From Candidatus Methanoplasma sp. (GTDB lineage: Archaea; Thermoplasmatota; Thermoplasmata; Methanomassiliicoccales; Methanomethylophilaceae), in the NCBI GenBank assembly GCA_031288985.1, contig JAITQH010000050.1, positions 1 through 28,792 of the forward strand: a stretch of 28,792 nucleotides of DNA, written 5' to 3'. The notes under the pieces are model-generated. The model made no database searches, was not told the DNA's origin, and saw only the letters and a program-made list of their open reading frames with translations. Positions within the stretch are counted from its first letter, which is position 1, and each line of letters starts with the position of its first letter. A program made the position numbers and the translations under genes. Below, in pieces: positions 7,259 to 13,656 of the stretch.

Positions 7259-8218
7259 ATGGACGAGCAGTACCGCGACCTCCTCATCCGACAGCAATAC
7301 AGACTGCATAAAGATCATGCGGCAGTGAAGCTGTGCCATTGGCTGAAAGAGAGCTTGGTGCACGGCAGATGCTGCTACAAGCAGGATTTCTATGGGATAG
7401 AGAGCCACAGGTGCCTGCAGATGACGCCGGCCATAAACGAGTGCAGCCACAGATGCACCTTCTGCTGGCGCGTGCAGGACAGCGACTTCGAGGTCAGGGA
7501 ATGGGCGGAGCCGAAGGAGATGCTTGATGCGCTCATAGCGCACCAGAGAATGCTGATATCCGGTTTCAAAGGGGATCCCAGATGTTCAAGGCAGATGTTC
7601 GAAGAGGCGTCGAATCCGAACCAGGTGGCCATATCTCTTGCCGGCGAGCCCATAACGTACCCCTACCTTTCCGACTTCGTCAAAGAGTGCCACAGCCGGG
7701 GAATGACTACATTTTTGGTCACCAACGGCACGTACCCGGAACGCCTGGAGGAACTGGACGAGCTCCCGATGCAGACGTATGTGACGGTGGCGGCGCCGAA
7801 CAAAGAGGTGTACGGGCGCATATGCCGCCCCAAGGTTGCGGACGGCTGGGAGCGCATAATCAGAACGTTGGAGCTTCTGCCCTCTCTGGACACAAGGACG
7901 GTCATAAGGCATACGCTTGTGAAAGATCTGAACATGGGCCGGGAAGAAGACTACGCCCGGCTGGACAGGATCGCCGACCCCGACATGATAGAACCCAAGG
8001 GATATGTGTTCGTGGGGGCGTCGAGGCAAAGACTGTCGCTGTCGTCCATGCCTTCCTTCGACGAGGTCAGGGAGTTCTCCTCCGCGCTGGGGGAACTCGT
8101 GGGAATGGACATACTCAGAGAGAGGCCCGACAGCCGCGTCCTGCTCATGGGGAGAGAAGGCACGGAGACCGATGTCAGAAAGGCATGTGCAGAACGTCTT
8201 TCCAGACCAACACGATGA
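7259..8218 (+). CDS. taw1: 4-demethylwyosine synthase, radical SAM (archaeal TYW1)
   Basis: A 319-residue radical SAM enzyme that condenses N1-methylguanosine-37 of tRNA(Phe) with pyruvate-derived carbons to build the tricyclic imidazopurine of wyosine. The SAM-cluster cysteines are C62, C66 and C69 (CSHRCTFC), and the second cluster typical of TYW1 is provided by C26, C39 (or C38) and C52. Other family marks are SLAGEPITYPYL (near 125-136), VTNGTYPE and CRPKVADGWERI. Archaeal TYW1 lacks the flavodoxin domain of the yeast protein, as here; a separate flavodoxin-like gene lies just downstream on the other strand. The 3' end overlaps the convergent DUF1294 gene by 44 nt. Confidence 0.93.
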   Translation: MDEQYRDLLIRQQYRLHKDHAAVKLCHWLKESLVHGRCCYKQDFYGIESHRCLQMTPAINECSHRCTFCWRVQDSDFEVREWAEPKEMLDALIAHQRMLISGFKGDPRCSRQMFEEASNPNQVAISLAGEPITYPYLSDFVKECHSRGMTTFLVTNGTYPERLEELDELPMQTYVTVAAPNKEVYGRICRPKVADGWERIIRTLELLPSLDTRTVIRHTLVKDLNMGREEDYARLDRIADPDMIEPKGYVFVGASRQRLSLSSMPSFDEVREFSSALGELVGMDILRERPDSRVLLMGREGTETDVRKACAERLSRPTR

Positions 8219-8459
8219 ACACGACGACGTGCAGGATCGCGAACAGATACACCGCGATGAACTTCGGCTTCCGCGTCTTGTGCCTGAACAGGCGCATTCC
8301 GGCGACGGCTCCGAACGGACCAAAGAACGAAAGCAGGAGGAGGGTTGACTCCTTGATCCTCCATTTTCCTCTGAGCGCCCTGCGTTTGTCCGCTCCGAAC
8401 GCCGCGAAGGATATCAGGTTAAGCAAAAGGTACGCGGCGATGGCGTATGAGATCGGCAT
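8175..8459 (-). CDS. DUF1294 membrane protein
   Basis: A 94-residue protein with about three membrane helices. The middle contains the DUF1294 signature: ADKRRAL, then RIKESTLLLLSFFGPFGA and a basic loop with HKTRKPKF. The family is small and of unknown function. The start ATG at 8459 lies one base after the stop of the flavodoxin-like gene (8461), so the two are one operon. The frame is open further upstream, but only inside the flavodoxin gene in another frame. Its last 44 nt overlap the end of taw1 on the opposite strand. Confidence 0.8.
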   Translation of the reverse strand: MPISYAIAAYLLLNLISFAAFGADKRRALRGKWRIKESTLLLLSFFGPFGAVAGMRLFRHKTRKPKFIAVYLFAILHVVVFIVLVWKDVLHMPF

Positions 8460-8460
8460 T

Positions 8461-8862
8461 TCAGCGCAGCCGGCGTATGTAGTCATCCAAAGCGACTTCG
8501 AACCCGTCGGGATTCTCGTCTCCTCTGCCTGAGAAGAACGCCGCGTCGGAGATCCCCAGCGCGTCGGCCACCTTCCTGCACTGCGCAGCACCCTTCTCGT
8601 CGTTGAACCTGCAGCACAGGAACAGAGACGTCCTTTTCCTGGACAGCTCGCCCCTGTTGGCCTCTATGAAATCCGTCAGCCTCTTGTAGGGCTTCCCGGC
8701 GTGTATGCCGGTGCCAAAAACGATATGGTCGTACTCGGACATGTTTATGAGCGTCTGCTTCTTCAGGTCGAACGCGTCCGCACCAAGCTGACCCGCCACA
8801 TATTTGGCGGTCTTCCGGGTCTTTCCGAAGGTAGATGCGTAAATCACTGCTTTTGATACCAT
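8461..8862 (-). CDS. Flavodoxin-domain protein
   Basis: A 133-residue single-domain flavodoxin-like protein. The N-terminal strand and FMN phosphate loop read KAVIYASTFGKTRKTAKYV, followed by DHIVFGTGIHAGKPYKRLTDF, which matches the flavodoxin_5/protoporphyrinogen oxidase HemG-like subgroup. It should bind FMN and carry one or two electrons; its partner is unknown. I choose ATG 8862 (MVSKAVIYAS), preceded by GAGGATGGGAA; the longer frame starts at a TTG at 8889 and adds unrelated residues. A TATA-like TAAAATA lies near 8933-8940. It could reduce the TYW1 iron-sulfur clusters, but this rests on proximity only. Confidence 0.8.
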   Translation of the reverse strand: MVSKAVIYASTFGKTRKTAKYVAGQLGADAFDLKKQTLINMSEYDHIVFGTGIHAGKPYKRLTDFIEANRGELSRKRTSLFLCCRFNDEKGAAQCRKVADALGISDAAFFSGRGDENPDGFEVALDDYIRRLR

Positions 8863-8999
8863 TTCCCATCCTCTGTTGCGACAGCGCAATCCGTATGCGC
8901 GCCCTGTGTTGTGATTGCAATGGCGAGCAGGTATTTTAGGATGCCGTCACCGCGTCCGGGGCGTTCGCCGCGTCGCCGCGTCCGCACCGTTCAGCCGAG

Positions 9000-9012
9000 T
9001 TTTAATAATATC
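9000..9012 (+). promoter_or_regulatory. TATA box of the HPr-kinase-like operon
   Basis: TTTTAATAATATC centred about 27 nt before the ATG at 9032. This supports 9032 as the true start rather than the longer frame opening at 8915. Confidence 0.6.
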
Positions 9013-9031
9013 AACGCGATTGTTGCGGCAT

Positions 9032-9991
9032 ATGGCTTCAGGGTATGAGGTGGAGATCGTCGATGTCGAACGGTCGGGGGAGTTGCGGGAGATCTACGGC
9101 GGAGGGATGCTGTTCTCCTCGAAGGTCGACATATCCGGACTCTGCGTGGAGTTCCTCACGGCGGACAGGGAGCACTTGGAGATGTGGGAGGACAACTTCT
9201 ACTCCATATCGGATCATGTGCGCGCCCATGCCAAGATATATTCGGTCTCCGACCCGGACGTGGAGATGAAGGTCCGATACGACCCCTCCACAAGAACGGC
9301 GTTTCTTTTCAATTTCGACTATTACGGGTGGATCAAGAGCATAGCCCTCGGCATATCGGGTAACATACTGGAGGACGGGCACGGGATATTCTCGGTGCAC
9401 GGCGCGGCCCTCGACATCGACGGCGTCGGAGTCACGCTCATCGCGCCGTCAAAGACGGGCAAGACCACGCAGTCATGGGGGATGCTGAGGATGGAGAACG
9501 CCCATCTCATAACCGACGATTGGTATTTCGTCAGGATGGGAAAGAGCGGAAGGCCGATGGCGTCGGGGTCGGAGAAGAACTGCTACATCGACGCGGACAT
9601 CGGCGACGTCTGGGAGGAGTACAAGCCCCTCGTGAAGAGCGTCCGGTTCGACAACAAGGGAAGGGGGATAGCGAACGTGAGATGGGTGGCCGGCGAATCC
9701 GCCGTCATACCCATGACCAAGATACGCTATGTGTTCCTTCTCAAACGCGATCACTCCGACCCTTCGACGGTCAGACACCTGACCCCGGAAGAGGCGTCGG
9801 AGTACATGGCCGAGAACGACCTGTGCAATCCTCACCAGATAATACGGAACGAGCACAAGGGCCGCATACGCGGGGAGTTCTTCAGGCGGTATTTCTCCGC
9901 GTGCGACACGTACCTGATAAACACCGTCAAATCCCCGAGGGAGACGCAGGAGCTCATCAGAGGGATAGTGGAGGCCTGCGGGCGGAGGTGA
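9032..9991 (+). CDS. HPr kinase/phosphorylase-like P-loop protein
   Basis: A 319-residue protein whose second half resembles the catalytic domain of HPr kinase/PEP carboxykinase-type P-loop proteins: GIFSVHGAALDIDG (118-131), Walker A APSKTGKT (138-145), then LITDDWYFV (159-167), where the paired Asp residues match the metal/catalytic acids that follow the P-loop in HprK. The N-terminal 110 residues are a mixed domain I do not recognise. HprK normally phosphorylates the PTS carrier HPr, which this kind of archaeon is not expected to have, so the substrate is unknown and I do not assign a function beyond ATP binding. The next gene starts 2 nt after the stop with a very strong Shine-Dalgarno, so they are one operon. 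The first 39 codons of the longer frame are discarded. Confidence 0.7.
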   Translation: MASGYEVEIVDVERSGELREIYGGGMLFSSKVDISGLCVEFLTADREHLEMWEDNFYSISDHVRAHAKIYSVSDPDVEMKVRYDPSTRTAFLFNFDYYGWIKSIALGISGNILEDGHGIFSVHGAALDIDGVGVTLIAPSKTGKTTQSWGMLRMENAHLITDDWYFVRMGKSGRPMASGSEKNCYIDADIGDVWEEYKPLVKSVRFDNKGRGIANVRWVAGESAVIPMTKIRYVFLLKRDHSDPSTVRHLTPEEASEYMAENDLCNPHQIIRNEHKGRIRGEFFRRYFSACDTYLINTVKSPRETQELIRGIVEACGRR

Positions 9992-9992
9992 T
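9984..9992 (+). promoter_or_regulatory. Very strong Shine-Dalgarno spanning the upstream stop codon
   Basis: GGAGGTGAT is a full complement to the 3' end of archaeal 16S rRNA. It includes the TGA of the HPr-kinase-like gene (9989-9991). Two ATGs follow, at 9993 and 9996; spacing favours 9996 slightly. Confidence 0.7.
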
Positions 9993-11195
9993 ATGATGCC
10001 CAGAAGCAGCCAGTTCAAAGGAATGAGCTACACTCAGCTCGAGAACGGGAAGCAGGACGCGCCCCCGGAGAAGAAAAAGCCGCAGAAGGCCATGCCGAAG
10101 ATCCCTGCGGTGAAGAATCCGTTCAAGCAGCCCGAAGACGCAGATCCCGCCGCGGTCAAGAAGGAAAGACCCGTCAAGGATCGGCCCGCGGATCCGGTCG
10201 GGACGGAGAATGAGCCGAAAAGCGCCCCTCAAAGGCCGGCAAATCCGTACGAGAGGCCGAAGGAGGCCGCTCCCGCCCCTGCGCCGCACGCCCCTGCGCC
10301 GCGGCCCGGACGCAGGGAGGCTCTGAAGGCCCGCATTCCCGCCCGGGGCGCCGGAGCGGACGAGTCGGGAGGAAAACCCATCAAGTTCTTCAGGGAGAGG
10401 ATGTCGAGAGTCCTCGGAATATCCGTCGGTGCGATAATGATCGTATCGATAGTGCTGACCCTGATGATAATGGCCACCGGGCACCGTCTGGATCTCGGAA
10501 ACGTGTTGGAAGGGGTCATGGTCTGCGTCCTGGCGCTCCTGTTCGGTGTCGTCATAATGGACAGCATTGTTGCGTACAGCAACGAGGCCAAGAAAAAGTC
10601 CGAAGAGAGGAAGGCCATCATACGGCGCAACAAGATCATCCAACCTATTCTGGACATGTATCTGGTGAGAAAGAACATGATGATCACTCCCAGAGAGCGC
10701 AATGTGAGGAAGTTTCAGATCGACGGGATATTCACGATCAAGGATCTGAAGGACATGTTCGACCCTTCGGAGCTGGTGTCCGACATTGGCAAATCAAAGA
10801 TCGAAATGTATGCGTTCTACCAGCAGGAACTGAACAAGAAGCTGACCAGCCTCGTCGAGGATGTGGAGTTCATGTACTACGAGGATCTTTGCAACGCGGC
10901 CATGAGATACATAAACGCCACAGCGTACGGGGCGTCGGCCATCGATGCCGTCGTGGGGTACAAGGGCGCCATGACCGGCACGAGGTCGATGAAGGCGATA
11001 GTCCTCAATGCGATCAGAGACGAGCCGGAGGAAAGGAACTTCTCCGACGCTTCGCCGGTCATGAAGAACATATACATCCTCTACGACACCGTCAACGAGC
11101 AGGAGGAGGCCGTGGCGGAGTACCTCCGCCACATCAACAAGATCAACGAGGGGCCGAAGAGCCGCGTGAAGTTCGAGGACGAGGATTACGAGTGA
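9993..11195 (+). CDS. Unknown membrane protein with proline-rich N terminus
   Basis: A 400-residue protein with three parts. Residues 1-130 are charged, Pro/Ala/Lys-rich and probably disordered, including APAPAPHAPAPRPGRR near 93-108. Residues about 143-162 and 170-192 are two membrane helices, giving a hairpin with both ends on the same side. Residues 200-400 are soluble, helical and charged, with two long amphipathic stretches and an acidic end (FEDEDYE). There are no catalytic motifs and I do not recognise the family. It is translationally linked to the HPr-kinase-like gene, so the two likely work together, for example as a sensor or substrate and its kinase; that is inference. Its last 10 nt overlap the convergent sfsA gene. 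Confidence 0.75.
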   Translation: MMPRSSQFKGMSYTQLENGKQDAPPEKKKPQKAMPKIPAVKNPFKQPEDADPAAVKKERPVKDRPADPVGTENEPKSAPQRPANPYERPKEAAPAPAPHAPAPRPGRREALKARIPARGAGADESGGKPIKFFRERMSRVLGISVGAIMIVSIVLTLMIMATGHRLDLGNVLEGVMVCVLALLFGVVIMDSIVAYSNEAKKKSEERKAIIRRNKIIQPILDMYLVRKNMMITPRERNVRKFQIDGIFTIKDLKDMFDPSELVSDIGKSKIEMYAFYQQELNKKLTSLVEDVEFMYYEDLCNAAMRYINATAYGASAIDAVVGYKGAMTGTRSMKAIVLNAIRDEPEERNFSDASPVMKNIYILYDTVNEQEEAVAEYLRHINKINEGPKSRVKFEDEDYE

Positions 11196-11866
11196 CCCAA
11201 ACGCACGTCCACGGGCTTTCCGAGGGTCATTGAGTCCTCGGCCACGACGCAGTCGTACGCAAGCACCCGCACTCCCGCGCCGCTTGCTTCCTCAAGGGCC
11301 TCCCCGAACTCGCGATGCGTTTCGTAGTTGGGCGTGAAACATTTCACGCCGGACATCTGTATCAGGAACAGGATGCAGGGTTCGAATCCGTCCTCCGGAG
11401 ACGATGCCAGCTCGCGGACGTGCTTCAGCCCCCTTTCCGTGGGCGCATCCGGGAACATGGCGACCCCATCGCGCTCCAGCGTCACGCCTTTCACCTCCAT
11501 CAGGATCTTCCTCCCGCCCTGTTCGGCGAAGAGATCTATCCGCGAGTTCCCATAGGTGTACTCCGGCTTAACGACGTCAACGGGCCCCAGCACCTCATTC
11601 ACGGATTCCAGCGCCACGCGGTTGGGCGCCTGAGAATCGATGTTGACAAGAACGCCGTTCTTGTATGCGGCTATGACGTCATACCGAGTGCCCCTTCCGG
11701 CAAAAGGTCCTTCCAAGATAAGGTCGGAACCCGGAGTCAGTATCTCGGCGCACCTGCCGGTGTTCTTTACGTGGCACTTCTCCCGGACGCCGTCTATGTC
11801 GACGTACGCAACGAATCTGTTGGGGCGTTCTATGAACGTGCCGGTCCGCACGTTCGAATAACGCAA
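11186..11866 (-). CDS. sfsA: SfsA-family protein
   Basis: A 226-residue SfsA homologue of normal length. Visible are the N-terminal OB-like part with RFVAYVDIDG and CHVKNTGRCAEIL (31-43), and the C-terminal nuclease-like fold with YGNSRIDLF, KILMEVKGVTL (PD-(D/E)xK-like core, ExK) and FPDAPTERGLKH. SfsA was named for sugar fermentation stimulation in E. coli and binds DNA; its biochemical role is not settled. The start is TTG at 11866, supported by GGTGA five to nine bases upstream, which overlaps the TGA of the nitroreductase gene (11871-11873), so the pair is translationally coupled. The 3' end overlaps the opposite-strand membrane-protein gene by 10 nt. Confidence 0.88.
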   Translation of the reverse strand: MRYSNVRTGTFIERPNRFVAYVDIDGVREKCHVKNTGRCAEILTPGSDLILEGPFAGRGTRYDVIAAYKNGVLVNIDSQAPNRVALESVNEVLGPVDVVKPEYTYGNSRIDLFAEQGGRKILMEVKGVTLERDGVAMFPDAPTERGLKHVRELASSPEDGFEPCILFLIQMSGVKCFTPNYETHREFGEALEEASGAGVRVLAYDCVVAEDSMTLGKPVDVRLGHS

Positions 11867-11870
11867 CCCG

Positions 11871-12437
11871 TCACCTGATCCAGCTTAGGACCTTTACCTC
11901 AGACCTCGGAGACGGCGCGACGGCCCCTGCGGGCTTCCCGACGGCGACGGCGGTGAGGTAGATGTGATCCTCGGGGACGTTGTTGTCTTCCCAGAATTCG
12001 ATATGGCTCTCCAGTGGGTCGGCCAAGCCTATGATGCAGCCGCCGTATCCGAGGGAATGGGCGGCAAGCAGGATGTTGCCGGCCGCCAGGGCCGCGTCCT
12101 CCGTCGGAGTGGCGACCTCGGGCGAGGCGAATATGAATATGACCGTCGGCGCATCATGGAATATGCTTCCTCCCCTCTTGTAAGCCTGCAGCAGGAAAGG
12201 ATTGCTCTCCCCCGTCTCTTCGGCATCCTCTATGTAGATGCTTTTCGCCGCGTCGCTCAGTCCGTTGATCTGTTCCTTGTTCTGGACCACGACGAACCGC
12301 AGCGCCTGCGTGTTGATGCCGTTGGCGGCATGGAACCCCGCGTTCAACAATTCCTTCACGGTCTCTTCCGGAACCTGATCGGGCTTGAAACTTCTGACAG
12401 ACGCTCTTCCGTAGATCGCGTTCAACACTTCATTCAT
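11871..12437 (-). CDS. Nitroreductase-family FMN oxidoreductase
   Basis: A 188-residue nitroreductase-fold protein of usual length. The N terminus has YGRASVRSFKPDQVPEE (9-25), where the RxSxR segment binds the FMN phosphate, followed by LLNAGFHAANGINTQALRFV, and the C-terminal half has the conserved helix DAALAAGNILLAAHSLGYGG and a glycine-rich strand before VAVGKPAG. Members are homodimers using NAD(P)H and FMN to reduce nitro groups, quinones or flavins; the natural substrate here is unknown. A TATA box at 12459-12466 lies about 26 nt before the ATG, so the mRNA is leaderless. It is the first gene of a two-gene unit with sfsA, 4 nt apart. Confidence 0.88.
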   Translation of the reverse strand: MNEVLNAIYGRASVRSFKPDQVPEETVKELLNAGFHAANGINTQALRFVVVQNKEQINGLSDAAKSIYIEDAEETGESNPFLLQAYKRGGSIFHDAPTVIFIFASPEVATPTEDAALAAGNILLAAHSLGYGGCIIGLADPLESHIEFWEDNNVPEDHIYLTAVAVGKPAGAVAPSPRSEVKVLSWIR

Positions 12438-12458
12438 GAATGAGAATCACTGTCCGAA

Positions 12459-12466
12459 CATATAAC
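12459..12466 (-). promoter_or_regulatory. TATA box of the nitroreductase-sfsA operon
   Basis: GTTATATG on the - strand, centred about 26 nt upstream of the ATG at 12437. Confidence 0.55.
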
Positions 12467-12540
12467 TGCGGCAGGTCCCCGTACAACGCAGGGCGGCGCG
12501 GCGCAGAATTCGCCGCAACAGAGGCGTTCGCGGACAAGAA

Positions 12541-12629
12541 TGGCGCGGAGGGAGGGATTCGAACCCCCGAGGCGAGGACGCCACCGGTTTTCAAGACCGG
12601 CGCCGTGGGCCGGGCTTAGCTACCTCCGC
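12541..12629 (-). tRNA. tRNA-Ser (anticodon UGA), CCA encoded
   Basis: A type II tRNA. The acceptor stem GCGGAGG (from 12629) pairs with CCTCCGC (12545-12551), followed by discriminator G, usual for serine, and encoded CCA (12541-12543). The anticodon stem CCGGT/ACCGG encloses the loop CTTGAAA, so the anticodon is UGA. A long variable arm (GGCG-TCCT-CGCC) and the T-arm with GGTTCGAATCC complete it. It has no intron. It decodes UCA and probably other UCN codons. Confidence 0.96.
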
Positions 12630-12653
12630 CCGAATGCCGTGAACATGGTCGGC

Positions 12654-12663
12654 GTATATAACT
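12654..12663 (-). promoter_or_regulatory. TATA box of tRNA-Ser
   Basis: AGTTATATAC on the - strand, centred about 29 nt before the tRNA 5' end. It overlaps the stop codon (12663-12665) of the transporter gene upstream, so the promoter is squeezed directly behind that gene. Confidence 0.7.
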
Positions 12664-13598
12664 CAACCGACAGACGCGCCGACCGCGTCCTCGGCGGGCC
12701 AGCGTTTGTTGACATGGTCGATGATGACCGCGAACCAGACCATCTCCACAACAATGGACGTCACAGCCGGCAGGACGGCCTCGGGGGCGTCCAAAAGCAG
12801 CACCATCGACAGCGACATCGCAAGCCCGGAATTGCGCCAGACGGATACAGGGAGGCAGATCAGGGCCTTCGACCTGTCAAACCCATACCGTTTGGATATG
12901 AACAGCACGGCGAAACCCAGTCCGAATATGCGGACGGCGTTGCATGCGAGTATCAGCATCACCGTCCACGGATCGCCGAGCACATAACCGCGGTTGTACC
13001 CGAGCGACAGCAGGATGAGAAAGAAGATCATTATGTTGATCACCGAGACCCTGAACCTCCTGTCGATCTTCACCTTCCCGAGAGGTATGTTGATCAGCAG
13101 CGGGACGGCGATGAACAGTATGAGATACTTGAACACCTGAAGCGGACTCACGGCGTCGCCCAGCAGGAAGAACGACAGTATGGGGGTCGTGGCGAGAGCC
13201 AGCAGATAGATGGTCGTCAGACAGATTATGCTTGCTTTGCCGTTGCCTCTGCAGAAAAGCGACAGGGCCACCGAAGACACGGCGCACGGCATGGCGGCGA
13301 GAAGCGCCCAACCCTGCCACACTTCGGGATTCGACGACTTGAACAGCAGGCCGAACAGGAGGCAGGAGCCCGCGCCCACCACCAGACATATGGCCGTTGA
13401 GATGAGGACGATCTGCCGGTTGTCGATAAAATCGGCCTTCCTGAACGATACCCCCTCCATCGAGAACGTCATCTGCACGATCAGGACCGCGATCACCAGG
13501 GTCGGCGTCTGCGGGCCGAGAGGGCCGATGGCCAGCGCGCACACGATGCCCAGGGCAACCCATATGCGGACGTTGGTCAGGATGTTCAAAAGGGCCAT
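12663..13598 (-). CDS. SBF/BASS-type membrane transporter
   Basis: A 311-residue protein with about nine or ten membrane helices. The pattern fits the bile acid:sodium symporter (SBF) superfamily: a first half with LLAAMPCAVSSVALSLFCRG (near 98-117), where the Pro and Ser/Ala-rich break corresponds to the crossover segment, and a second half with LPVSVWRNSGLAMSLSMVLL (near 248-267). Microbial members are Na+-coupled carriers of organic anions such as pantoate, pyruvate or keto acids, or arsenite-type exporters; the substrate cannot be inferred here. A TATA-like CCGTAAATACG (13618-13628) lies about 25 nt before the ATG. The gene is flanked by tRNA-Ser downstream and by the helicase gene upstream, about 58 bp away. 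Confidence 0.72.
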   Translation of the reverse strand: MALLNILTNVRIWVALGIVCALAIGPLGPQTPTLVIAVLIVQMTFSMEGVSFRKADFIDNRQIVLISTAICLVVGAGSCLLFGLLFKSSNPEVWQGWALLAAMPCAVSSVALSLFCRGNGKASIICLTTIYLLALATTPILSFFLLGDAVSPLQVFKYLILFIAVPLLINIPLGKVKIDRRFRVSVINIMIFFLILLSLGYNRGYVLGDPWTVMLILACNAVRIFGLGFAVLFISKRYGFDRSKALICLPVSVWRNSGLAMSLSMVLLLDAPEAVLPAVTSIVVEMVWFAVIIDHVNKRWPAEDAVGASVG

Positions 13599-13656
13599 GG
13601 CGTTTCAACATCCATCACGTATTTACGGATTTCCGAGTATGGATGACCGAACGGGA

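Noticed and set aside
6307..7287. 326-residue frame on the - strand
   Set aside because: It is the antisense shadow of the RFC large subunit; Arg/His-rich and without domain features.
8915..9031. N-terminal extension of the HPr-kinase-like protein
   Set aside because: It starts upstream of the TATA box at 9000-9012, so it would not be on the mRNA, and it is Arg/Val-rich without pattern.
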